Assembly (NCBI GenBank): GCA_013397455.1
Contig: VYZB01000014.1
Span: forward strand, 1,894,581-1,958,580
Direction: 5' to 3'
DNA length: 64,000 nt
Source of the DNA: Crotophaga sulcirostris
Taxonomy: Eukaryota; Chordata; Aves; Cuculiformes; Crotophagidae
How positions within the stretch are numbered: position 1 is the first letter of the stretch; the number at the start of each line of letters is the position of its first letter. The notes under the pieces are model-generated. The model was not told the DNA's origin, did no database searches, and saw nothing but the letters and a program-made list of their open reading frames with translations. Shown here piece after piece: positions 12,689 through 22,419 of the stretch. The translations under genes and the position numbers were made by a program.

Positions 12689-15600
12689 CTTTGGAACAGC
12701 TCAGCAGATGACCTTCCACTGCATTCCTGCTTCACACAAAGCCTTACCTCTCCTTCACCTCACCTCCTGCATAAAACCCAGGGGTACCCTCTCAGGCAGG
12801 ATACACAGCCTGCCCACCCCTCACTAATTGATTTAATGATGCCTCTGGGTGGAGACAACTCAATATAAACCCTCCCTCCTGCAAACCCCTTTATTCTGCC
12901 CAAATGCAGCTACTTGAGATTTTAGTGCTGGGCTGTTTCTGCTTTCTTTTTAATTGCTCTTTTGGTTATATTTGTGGGGGTTGAATGAGTTTTCATTCTT
13001 TTCCATCCTACTTTTCTACCTCAGTTTTCAGGCTGTTTCTTGTGTTTGGTAACACCTTTTCACCAGGATGTTTGACTTGGTGGGCTCTGCCCCACTCTCT
13101 GCTCTGTGGGGTCACCTGATGTTTCTCTTCCAGCAAAGAAGTATGTGTGGGGGAAAGAGGGGGTCTAAGTTCTTCAAAACAAAAGACAATCATTGCCTCT
13201 GCAATTTCAGGGACTGTGGGTGTTCAGATAACTCTAAAAGGGTATTTTTAACCAGACATTTGGTAAGCAGGAATAACACACTGGCTGGTCTTCTGTACAA
13301 TACAGTGTCTAAATAATAATTTCAGGAGTATTAACTAGTTTCCCTCAGAAATAAATTAGGAGGAGGAGCTTTCCCATTTCCACTGGAGAGCCCAGCCAGG
13401 GTTTGACCACCTGTGAGGGGCCAGGCTCTGCCCCACCTCAATGGGCACCTGCGAAGCTGCACTGTCAGCTTTACCTGCGGGTACCCAAGACCTCACTTGG
13501 AACGAGGATGCAGTGGGACCTGGAAGTCCTTAGTGGTGAGGGGAGGCTTCAGGGCTGCCCATCTTGGGCTGGGCGACCTGCACCCCTCCATGCCAGCATT
13601 TTCCAAGGTACAGTGCTGCAAGGAAAAAAGAAATTAGCTTCTAGAATGGGCTGCAGGATTTTCTTTTTTCTGTTTTTTATTTTAATCTTTCTATCAAAAC
13701 TCAAAAAAGAAAAACAAACAACAAACCACAAGAAACTTGATTATTTTTACTACTTTCAATATGATGAAACGCAAATTTGAAATCCGACAAATTTGAAAAT
13801 GTAGTGTTGGGAGGAGGGAATGGATTTCAATGTTCTCAGCAGTGCTATAAATAGTATGTCAGCAACCAGCAGTGACTGTTGCAAAAGCTTTAGCCAGATT
13901 GCAGATCTGAAGGAAATTCAGATAAACTTTAGTGTGAGATAGGGATATTACATTAATTGTTATGAAAAGGAATGTCTCCAGTTGCTTTTTTGGTTGTTAT
14001 CTATTGTTTTAAATAGTTGTCTCTATGACAGATAATAAATCTTCTGGTTTGAGGTGCTACTGATAATCTGACTTCAGCACATGCAGGTAAACTATTCATA
14101 TTGTTAGCAAAACTTCGAAGTAAATCCAGCAAAGTTCTTTATTAAAACCTGGAGGCTTACAGTACTGTTTCTTGCTCGACCCCAAAATTTGAGAAAGCAG
14201 TCAAGGAAACTGTAGTCAGTGTGAGGAAAGCAAGGATAACGTGTGAATCACCTGCAAGCAGAACCAGGGGAGTGGAGGCTGCTGTTTAGGGCTGTTATCG
14301 GGGTTTCTGAGATTTGCAGGCTCTTGCTTTCCCATAGTTTACACTTGTCTAGTCCATTTTTTACTTCTGAACCTCAAAAAGCAGGATGTAGAGAGCTCAT
14401 TTCCTCAGAGTTTCTTGAAATACTGTTACAGATTGCATGTCTAACTCTTCTACCCACCCACTGAGTATTAATTGGATGCTTTTCACAAGAACACCCAAGT
14501 GGCTCACTGTCTTTAACCCCTAGCATGGTCAGGTTTTCACCAGTGAAACCTGCAGAGTATTTTGATCTTATTTCAAGCATCCCCCTTGCTGTTGTGACCT
14601 TGCCTGGGCTGCAGAGCAGATGATGCTTTGCCTCTCAGCCTGGCCTCATCTGCAGCCCTGTGCTTGGGGCACCCTCTGGAAAGCATGATGTGAGTTTGAA
14701 CTTTCCCTGGCTGGAGAAGAGACTGATATTTCCGCCCACGCTTTGCAAGACAGCTCAGACAGGCAGGGTAAAAGGCAAGCAGCAGTTTTAAGGGAAAGAA
14801 GCTCTTGCTGCTCTTTGAAGTGATGGGGCACCAGCTCCTGGCTACAGGCTGTGGGTGGACGTGGAGTTCCATGAGTGCGCCTTTGAGAACGGTGGTGTTT
14901 GGGATGCTTCCTATCATTCAGAGTTTTATTAGCTATCTTACACAGCCAACTGTGAAAAATACCTTGCAAGTTGCCGGGCTGTGCTGGTGTGAATTTAGGG
15001 ATTTTAGTGAGTTTGGTTTTTCCACTTTGTGTTTTGCGATATTTGCACCTACTGTGCTGCTGCTGAATTGCAGAGCTTTAACCCAGACTGAGGGAGGCAA
15101 ACAGATGCTCCCCTAGCAAGGACAGGACAAGGAAATGTCTTTTGGGATAGAGAGATGTGGATGCAGTGTATCTTACCTCATCCTTTCCTAAAGAGGCAAG
15201 TGGGGTGTGTCCCTTTCATACCAGTACTCAGGGGCAAAGTTTGGGTTTGTGCTATTTCTCATTCAGTCCTGGAGCTGGCAAGGTGGATCCTCTCCAGTGG
15301 CTATCCATGATCCCCTAATCCCTTACCCTGTAAAAAGCTTTTCTCATGCAAAACAGCAGCAAGGTGGATTTAGGGTTTTGCTATTGCTCTGGTGCCCTCC
15401 ATGGGCACTGGGTGAGGACCTGTCCCTCCTGAGGCTGGGACAGCTGAGGGCATCATCTCCATGCAGGATGTGGTGCAAACATCTTCCTCTGCTGTTACCC
15501 CAGAGCAGCTCTGGTTTCTGCAGCGGTAACTCGGAGCCGGTGCACTGACATTTTCCCTCTTACTTTAAGGAAAAAAAAATGTAGCACTTAAACATTTGCT

Positions 15601-17761
15601 TTGGTAAAGGATGAAATGGAAAAGTAGGTCATATTTGAAGGATCCCAGCCCTGACAGCGTCCCTTCTAGAGCTCCAGACCCAGGGTTTTGGAGAGAGACA
15701 AAATATGACTGCTGCGGTGCTTCTTGCGCTCATCTGTGCTGTCTGTGTTCCTGTGTACAAAATCATCTTTAAAATGCCCAGGATAAAGTATATCCCCATG
15801 TTTTTAAGGGAAAGATTTGGTTGCCAGCAGTATATTTATGAAATGAAGCTACCCCTGTTCAGCTCCTTTGAAACTTAGCTGGGCTTCACCAGGAAGCAAG
15901 GTTATTTTTTTTTACTGTTAAATAGTCTAAGCTAAATTAGCTGGAACCTAATTACAGAATGCTTTTGATTAAAGCCAGACAATGCGCTCTGGAAGCTAGG
16001 ATCAAAAATGACAAGCCTTGATGTCAGCGAAGGATTAAGAAGGAAAAGAAAAATCACTGATTAATTTTTAAAATCAAATCAGGATTGCTCTTTGTACACA
16101 GAACCAAGGCTGCAGTGAAGCCAGGCAATCCTTTTGGACTTGGGAAAACTTGACTTTCAATAATGTGATTTTAATTTCATTTCATGTGCACATAACTGGA
16201 ATCCAAAAAGAAACACCAAAGATTATTTCTGCAGCTATTCTTGGAGATCAAGAGAGAAATAATTCTAAGTCTTGTATGAGATCGAGAAATCTCGTTAAGA
16301 TAGAAGTGATACTTTTTGGTCAGCATCAGCTGTGCAGCCAAACAGCTGGCTGCTCGCCTTAATCACTGAACCCTGAGAGAGTGCTCCGTAATTATTTTCA
16401 TGCCATTCTCCGAAAATGACCCTACTTAAAGAAATTGTGCATGTTGCTAGAAAAACAAATGCTGATTCAACAAAGCTCCTTTTAAAAATACTTCTGTACC
16501 TTTAGCTTAATAATGAGCAATGGTCTCATCACTCTGATGAACTTTTTATTACCTATCCGGCAGCATATCGAGGTGTGTCCTTTTTTCCAAGTTATTTTGC
16601 TCTACAACAAGCACATGTGAGTTTCTGTATTCAGACTTTTTTCAGTTTTTGAGGGTGGAATATTCTGCAGTACTGTGGCATTTCAGTTTATTGACCTTAA
16701 CGTATAGCAGAGGGGGTTGATATCCTTGTTTGGTCCTGTCCTCTGGGCATAAGGGAATTTAGGAAATAAGTTTCCTTGGGAAATGAGGTTTCTTAAGGAT
16801 TATTTATAGGGAGGAGTCTATAAATAGAGGTCTCATATTTTGTTGCTTATCTGTTATTAAATTTTGGAGTGAAGACATCAAACAAATGAAACCACGAAAT
16901 GACTGGCAATTGGCATTAGGATGGGAGGGTGAATTCCCCCATGCCAGGAAAAGGTTAAAAGCTCCCTGGTGCAGAATACAACCCCAGGGGGAAATAGTGT
17001 AACCTAATCAAAATGACTGGTAGCTTTAAAAACAACAGAAAGATCCGAAAGACAGCCCCAAGCTCTCCCTTTCGGGGCTAATATATAATGAACAAATTTG
17101 ATGGAGACCTCCAGAGGATGAAATGACCCTCGACAGTGTGGCTCTTGAGAAGAGTGACAGGTAGAGTGTGAGACTGAGGCCTGGCTGGAGCTGGGAAATC
17201 TGGTGTGCTAAGCGCCATATGGTCCTCCTAGCACGTGTGCGAGACCTCATTTCCACACCCAACTGCTCACAAAAAAACAGCACTGGTGCTATCACCACTT
17301 GCCTTAATCTTGCTTCAGACTGGGTGACCTCACCGTCTGGTCCTTGCTGCTGCAGCCTCGGTGACCTGTGGGTCATAGGCTTCTTGTCCTGCCATATGCA
17401 AGGAGAAATGAATTTTCAACTATTTACTTCTTATAGGTGTGCATGTGTATATTTCTATATGTAAGTGTATCTGGCTTACATTTAATGTCCAATCCAGCAG
17501 AAAAAAAGATCATTACCTATCTTTTCCCCATCAGCAGAGGGAAGTAAGATTTAAACCAAAGATGTCCCAAGCCAAGACAAATCCCAGCTGTCCTTTTCAA
17601 CCCCTCGCGGCTGGCACGGCTCTATGTGCCACAGCTCTGGGCAGGGCAGCATCACTACCATCTCTAAATTTAGTGTCCTCTTGCAATGACCATTTCTCCA
17701 TTCCCACAGGGATAACCTGATCCTGAGCCACATGCTCAGGAGTGGGGCTGGCACAGACATC

Positions 17762-17795
17762 CTTGTATTGATCCGCTGCTTGTATTGATTTGATG
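17762..17795. repeat. 17-bp tandem duplication, diverged
   Basis: CTTGTATTGATCCGCTG (17762-17778) is followed directly by CTTGTATTGATTTGATG (17779-17795). The first 11 bases are identical and the rest differ at several positions. It is probably an old replication-slippage duplication. Confidence 0.7.
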
Positions 17796-20579
17796 CTTCC
17801 CAGCATAGTGTGATCTGCAGTCCACAAGTGTGGAGCAAAAGGCTGAATTTAGTTGACTTGCTGCTTGAAGGACACAGTAGGATATTATTTACCAGAATGC
17901 AGGTTCAGGCAGTTCAGAAGTCTAACACAGATCTTTTGATGAAGTCCTGGGAAGAAAACCTTTCCAAGGTAAGAGTCAGAAGTAGGTACCTCTGGATCTG
18001 GTTTTGTAGTTCTTACACTTGCCATTAATCAGGGCAGCTTCCCACTCTCTGTACCCAAATGAAAAATCAGGGTACATGCTTCCTAGAAACGAGAGAAATT
18101 ACTGCTTCTAGCTGGACAAGCTCGAAGACTTTGGCTTTTGTGCTTGCCATATCAGGATTTGTGCCAATTAAATTTATTTTTCCAAAGTGAATAGGGAAAA
18201 GCACTAAAGCAATAGTGTCAGCGATGGGGGACAGGGATGGCTTTGGCCCCCAGCAGTGATGCAGGACTGGCATTGCCACTTCCCCTATGGCACTGGTGGA
18301 CGCTCTCCAAGGAAAGGAAAGGTCAGGAGGCTCCTGTCTTTAGGAAGCACATGCATGGTGTGAGGTACTGTGTCTGTGAAACACTGCTGGTCTCCCTAGA
18401 CTATTCTTCATGTATTGTGGATATTTATAGCTGCACCTCTATGGCATTTTTTGATTAATTTGTGACAAGCATAGTCGTCTGGATGTGAGAACAGTGGATA
18501 TAATTTAGTACTGTGGTGTATAGGTCCTTGCTGTAGCTCCAGTAATTGCAGGCATACCTCTGCTAGTTTGAACATATGTTTCAGAGTGTGTTGTATTATG
18601 TAGTACAAAAAAAAAGTGTGGATTTCCAATGTCATTTGCGGAGTAAGGCTTGTGTGAGGAGGCTCAAGAACTGGGAAGGAGATGCTCTTACTTCTAACTG
18701 AGACCATGTGTAAAGAGAGCAGCTGTGGAATCCAAAAAGAACCACTCTGGAATACTGACGTGCAAATGCTAACAGCCATCTGGAAGACTTAATAACAGCT
18801 AGAGGAGGCACTCAGCACTGACCATAAAACCAGGGTGCTGCCGTGGTTCTCCAAAGATTTCCAGGCAGAGGGGAAGCTGAGGTGGGGATGGTTGAGCACT
18901 GAAAAGCACCAAACTGAAACACAGCTGGGACAGTAGAAAGGGAATGGAAAATGCAGAGTGAGGGAGCTCCTGCAGCTGCTGCGAGCCCAAGCGTGCCGAG
19001 CTGGAGAGCAGTGGGGAAAGCACCCTGCTCCAAGGGGGTCCAGCCTGCCAGTCCTGAGAGTCTTAAGAATGTTTGCTTTTGTTTTTCTGCCTTTGACAAT
19101 TTTTGAAAACTGAAGTTCAAGTGCTCCTAAGAGTCTCAGGATTGTAATAGGAAGTAATTAATAACAGGGTGAGTGGATTAGGCTTCTAGTTCTCCATGGC
19201 AGTCAATGGAGAATGGGCATATGTTTTTCCAGAACACACTACCAATAAAATTAAGGAAAAAGATTCTCCATATCTCCCCATTCTGCTGCTCAGTTATGCC
19301 TTTCCTAAATGTTTCAATAGTTTTTCAGTCTCAGGAGGCTTCTGAACATCTTTAATACATCCACAACTGTAAGCTGCTCCATGAAAGAAACCTATTAAAG
19401 AAAACTGCATAAGAGAACCACGGTAAACAGCACATGATGGAACTTCCCACAGCCAAGAATTTCAGTGGTTATGGCTGATAGGAGACATCAGAGCTGGAAA
19501 TCTCTGCAGGAGGGAGCACGGTCACCCTGCTCTTCTTAGGGATTCAACAAATTCCTTCTTCAGGTGTGAGAGCTGAAGGCGACAGGCTCTACCTGGCCCT
19601 GCATCTCTGCACCAGTGTGGGAAGCTGTGGCTGAGAGTCAGAAGGTAATTTTTGTTTCACTACCTGCTTGTACCTTTCGGAGGCTTGGGGATGCTCTGTC
19701 CCTAAGCATCAGTGAAGGGAGTCTGTGTCCCATGGCAGGAGGCTGCTGGCAGGCAGTTACTAGAACTGCTGAGAAGTGGTGTGTATTTCCTAGAGGTTGT
19801 TCTTTAAATAAATAAAAAAAGCTTATTTGATAACACTTTGTGAGAAAAAGTTCTCCATTTCTTTCCTGTTTGTTTCTCCTTTGGGCAGAAAGAAGGGAGG
19901 GCACAAAACACAACAACTGTTTTGGTTTCTTTTTTCTTGAAAAAAAAATGGAATATAATTGTAATTCTGACCTCAAAGCTGGTTTTGATAGGGTAAAAAA
20001 AAAAAGATCATTAGAAAAATAGAACTGGACCCAGTCTCATTGATGTCACAGACTTCAGCTGGGTTTGTTACAGATCCATGACTTTGACACAAAATCCTGT
20101 GCCTCCAATTCCAATGACGATTTCCAAGAATTCATTTAGCCTTCCCTCCCCCCCTCCCCAGCATCTTTCTTACTCCAAGAACACGTTTGGACTTTTTTTT
20201 TTTCTTTTAAACAGAGCTTTAGGCTGAGCAAAAATAATTGTCTTATTAAACTTTTGCAGATGGCTGATTCCTTACAGGGCATAAAATCTTCAGGTATTTT
20301 TTAAGCAGAAATCGCTGTCCCTGACCTACTTAGGGTCCAAATCCTTTTTTGAGCACAGATGCCCTTCTGGTGCCACAACTGGTGGTCAGGGTGGCAGCTA
20401 AGTGAATATGAAAATGTTTGTGGAACTGGGGCCCGAGTCCAGTTGCTGTTAAATAAGGTGATGGGTTTGTGTCCTCAACACTTTTCTGAGCCTTTGCTGG
20501 GGCAGAACCTGGCCCCATCCCTGCACCCTCGTGACAATGTCTTAATGCCACGACAGATGGGAAACGCAGTCAGGGAGCA

Positions 20580-21016
20580 AGGGATGGAAGATGATCCGAG
20601 GGCTGGAGCACCCCTGCTGTGAGGACAGGCTGAGAGAGCTGGGCTTGTTCAGCCTGGAGAAGGCTCCAGGGTGACTTTAGAGCAGCCTCCAGTACTGAAA
20701 GGGTCTACAGAAAAAACTGGGGAGGGACTTTTTACAAAGGCGTGGAGTGATAGGATGGGGGGGAATGGCTTTAAATTGGAAGGAGAAAGATTTAGATTAG
20801 ACATTAGGAAGAAATTCTTCACTGTGAGAGTGGGGAGGCCCTGGCACAGGTTGCCCATAGAAGTCGTGGCTGCCCCATCCCTGGAGGTGTTCAAGGCTGG
20901 ATGGGGCTTTGAGCCCCCTGATCCAGTGGGAGGTGTCCCTGCCCATGGCAGGGGGGTGGAACTGGATGGGCTTTGAGGTCCCTTCCAACCCAAACCATTC
21001 AGTGATTCTGTGACAC
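20580..21016 (+). mobile_element. CR1 LINE 3' end, long and little-diverged copy
   Basis: About 437 bp run through the CR1 3' landmarks in order: GAGGGCTGGAGCACC, GAGGACAGGCTGAGAGAGCT, TTCAGCCTGGAGAAGGCTCC, AGATTTAGATTAGACATTAG, GAAATTCTTCACTGTGAG, CCCCATCCCTGGAGGTGTTC, TGATCCAGTGGGAGGTGTCC and GAACTGGATGGGCTTTGAGG. It ends in TTCAGTGA and TTCTGTGA (20998-21013). It is much closer to the CR1 consensus as I know it than the short copies at 1766 and 58331, so it is probably a younger insertion. It is 5'-truncated, with no reverse-transcriptase frame. The 201-codon minus-strand frame over it is antisense to the repeat. It lies about 0.9 kb upstream of the SYNPR start codon. Confidence 0.95.
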
Positions 21017-21311
21017 AGGGAGCTGCTGCTCCTGCCATGCTGTGCCACCCCGGATAGGTTACAATTATTAAGGCTGTGTTGGGAAATGAGGCCAGAGCGG
21101 TGACAGGGAGTGCTGCTCTGCTGTCAACGAAATGCCAGGAGAGGAGGAGGCAGCGGGGTGGTGGCTGCACCCCTGTGCTGGGGGGTGAGGGGACAGGGTG
21201 CCGCGGTGCCACCCCCGGGATAAGGACAGTTCTTTGCGGAAAGAGGGGAGGCACTTTGTTTTATTCTGCTTTCTCCCCCTTTCCCCCAAAACAAAAATGT
21301 TTTTTAACGAC
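21017..21311. other. Moderately GC-rich spacer upstream of the SYNPR island
   Basis: Unique sequence between two CR1 copies, with GC-rich patches at about 21130-21230 and a few CpGs. It may be the outer edge of the promoter region, but no core promoter element or exon can be assigned. Confidence 0.4.
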
Positions 21312-21430
21312 TTGACAGGTTGGATGGGGCCTGGAGCAGCCTGCTCTGGCAGGAGGGGTCCCTGCCCATGGACGGGGTGGAACTGAACGGGCTTTAGGCT
21401 CCCTTCCAATCCAAACCATCCCAGGAGCCT
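21312..21430 (+). mobile_element. CR1 LINE 3' end, short copy next to the assembly gap
   Basis: The order GACAGGTTGGATGGGGCCTG, GAGCAGCCTGCTCTGGCAGG, GGTCCCTGCCCATGGACGGG, GAACTGAACGGGCTTTAGG, CTCCCTTCCAATCCAAACCA matches the last ~110 bp of CR1. The terminal 8-mers are degraded. This is a different CR1 type from the copy at 20580 (GGAGCAGCCTG in place of TTTGAGCCCCC), so the two are separate insertions and not one broken element. Its end lies about 20 bases before the gap. Confidence 0.85.
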
Positions 21431-21450
21431 ATGAAGCGGTAACGGGGGTC

Positions 21451-21918
21451 NNNNNNNNNNNNNNNNNNNNNNNNNNNNNNNNNNNNNNNNNNNNNNNNNN
21501 NNNNNNNNNNNNNNNNNNNNNNNNNNNNNNNNNNNNNNNNNNNNNNNNNNNNNNNNNNNNNNNNNNNNNNNNNNNNNNNNNNNNNNNNNNNNNNNNNNNN
21601 NNNNNNNNNNNNNNNNNNNNNNNNNNNNNNNNNNNNNNNNNNNNNNNNNNNNNNNNNNNNNNNNNNNNNNNNNNNNNNNNNNNNNNNNNNNNNNNNNNNN
21701 NNNNNNNNNNNNNNNNNNNNNNNNNNNNNNNNNNNNNNNNNNNNNNNNNNNNNNNNNNNNNNNNNNNNNNNNNNNNNNNNNNNNNNNNNNNNNNNNNNNN
21801 NNNNNNNNNNNNNNNNNNNNNNNNNNNNNNNNNNNNNNNNNNNNNNNNNNNNNNNNNNNNNNNNNNNNNNNNNNNNNNNNNNNNNNNNNNNNNNNNNNNN
21901 NNNNNNNNNNNNNNNNNN
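21451..21918. other. Assembly gap (468 N)
   Basis: An uninterrupted run of N. Because GC-rich sequence with the SYNPR start codon begins 38 bases after it, the gap probably removes the core promoter, transcription start site and most of the 5'UTR. Its true length is unknown; the N count may be an estimate. Confidence 0.99.
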
Positions 21919-21956
21919 GCGCTCGGCTCCGCTGGGCTCCGCGGGGGGGGGGCGCC

Positions 21957-21974
21957 ATGGAGGCGGTGGACCAG
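21957..21974 (+). CDS. SYNPR: Synaptoporin, coding exon 1 (start codon to codon 6)
   Basis: This exon encodes MEAVDQ, the start of synaptoporin, a synaptophysin-family membrane protein of synaptic vesicles. ATG at 21957 sits in GCGCCATGG, with G at -3 and +4, a strong initiation context. The exon ends in CAG followed by GTACGC, a good donor site, in phase 0. The human long isoform begins MDPVSQ and synaptophysin has MDVVNQ at the same place, so length, phase and the closing Gln agree. No upstream in-frame ATG is visible in the 38 bases after the gap, but the 5'UTR is otherwise missing. On its own this exon would be too short to call; the exon that follows it makes the identification. Confidence 0.85.
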
Positions 21975-22072
21975 GTACGCGGGTGCGGGATGCGGGGCAA
22001 GGCGGGGGGGCGGGGGGATGCGCGGAGCGGGCGCGGGGCTGACTGCCTGCCTGTCTCTCTCTGTGCCCGCAG
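21975..22072 (+). other. SYNPR: SYNPR intron 1 (98 bases)
   Basis: It starts GTACGC and ends CCCGCAG. A branch-point-like CTGAC lies at 22039-22043, followed by a pyrimidine-rich tract (CTGTCTCTCTCTGTGCCC). Its 5' half is extremely G-rich, with several GGG runs of the kind that assist recognition of very short introns. Splicing at these sites joins two phase-0 exons without disrupting the frame. Confidence 0.85.
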
Positions 22073-22138
22073 CTCGCCTCCGCGGGCACTTTCCGCGTGG
22101 TGAAGGAGCCGCTCGCCTTCCTCAGGGTGCTCGAGTGG
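22073..22138 (+). CDS. SYNPR: Synaptoporin, coding exon 2 (residues 7-28)
   Basis: This exon adds 22 residues beginning LASAGTFRVVKEPLAF and ending VLEW. It is the cytoplasmic N-terminal leader just before the first membrane segment of the MARVEL domain. From memory the human synaptoporin long isoform differs at only a few positions in this stretch. Synaptophysin has LVAGGQFRVVKEPLGF here, and SYPL1 and SYPL2 keep only the KEPLGF/EEPLGF core, so SYNPR is the best paralogue: the ASAGTF motif and PLAFLR distinguish it. The exon is flanked by GCAG and GTGAGT and is phase 0 at both ends. The following exon should begin near FAIFAFATCGGYSG; no such sequence was found to the right edge. The protein is a vesicle protein of unclear exact role, thought to act with synaptophysin-like partners in vesicle trafficking. 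Confidence 0.9.
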
Positions 22139-22336
22139 GTGAGTCCGGGGGTGCGGAGGGGTGCGCAGCCCTTGGGGTGCGGGGGGGGTGGCCCCGAAGT
22201 GCGCTGCGCCCCGCAGAACAGGTGGGAGCGGGGATGGGACACGGAGGGGATGTGGGCGAGGATGGGGACTCATCCTGCAGTGATGTGACCTGGGTTTGTG
22301 TGGGTGCCCCCTTGATCCTTGTGCTGGATGTAAAGG

Positions 22337-22419
22337 AAATTTAAAAAAAAACCCAAAAAAACAACCCTGGGATTTAAAGAAAAAAAACCAAACAAACAAC
22401 AAACCAAAACACAAAACCT
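22337..22419 (+). repeat. A-rich low-complexity tract
   Basis: Runs of A are interrupted mainly by C (AAAAAAAAACCCAAAAAAAC, then AAACCAAACAAACAACAAACC). It lies about 200 bases after exon 2. It could be a degraded simple repeat; no poly-A-tailed insertion can be recognised beside it. Confidence 0.7.

Larger units (their letters stand above)
10761..20579. other. Upstream non-coding sequence, no gene seen
   Basis: Almost 10 kb without a recognisable exon or RNA gene. It contains two short tandem duplications (12663 and 17762, listed separately), homopolymer runs such as T12 at 12544-12555, and a T-rich stretch followed by an A-rich stretch at about 13660-13735. Open frames reach about 125 codons and match no family I know. 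One frame near 15010-15060 reads FAIFAP and was rejected as a synaptophysin-family exon. Confidence 0.6.
21919..22260 (+). promoter_or_regulatory. CpG island at the 5' end of SYNPR (truncated by gap)
   Basis: Dense CpG and long G runs (for example G10 at 21943-21952, and G7 and G6 runs around 22003-22017) contrast sharply with the CpG-poor sequence on both sides. The island spans exons 1 and 2 and intron 1 and fades in early intron 2. CpG islands normally mark vertebrate promoters, so the transcription start is inferred to be at or inside the gap. G-run spacing allows G-quadruplexes, which may explain the sequencing failure. No TATA box is visible in the 38 bases left before the ATG. Confidence 0.8.

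Noticed and set aside
14805..15116. Frame containing FAIFAP, reminiscent of the first membrane segment of synaptophysins (FAIFAFATC)
   Set aside because: It is upstream of the SYNPR start codon, the match is only a few residues, the next residues do not read ATCGGYSG and no suitable splice site precedes it.
16802..16826. 8-base hairpin with TATAAATA, considered as a TATA promoter
   Set aside because: No initiator, CpG island or downstream exon is visible, and A/T-rich TATA-like words are common in this sequence.
20649..21254. 201-codon minus-strand open frame
   Set aside because: It is the antisense of a CR1 3' end.
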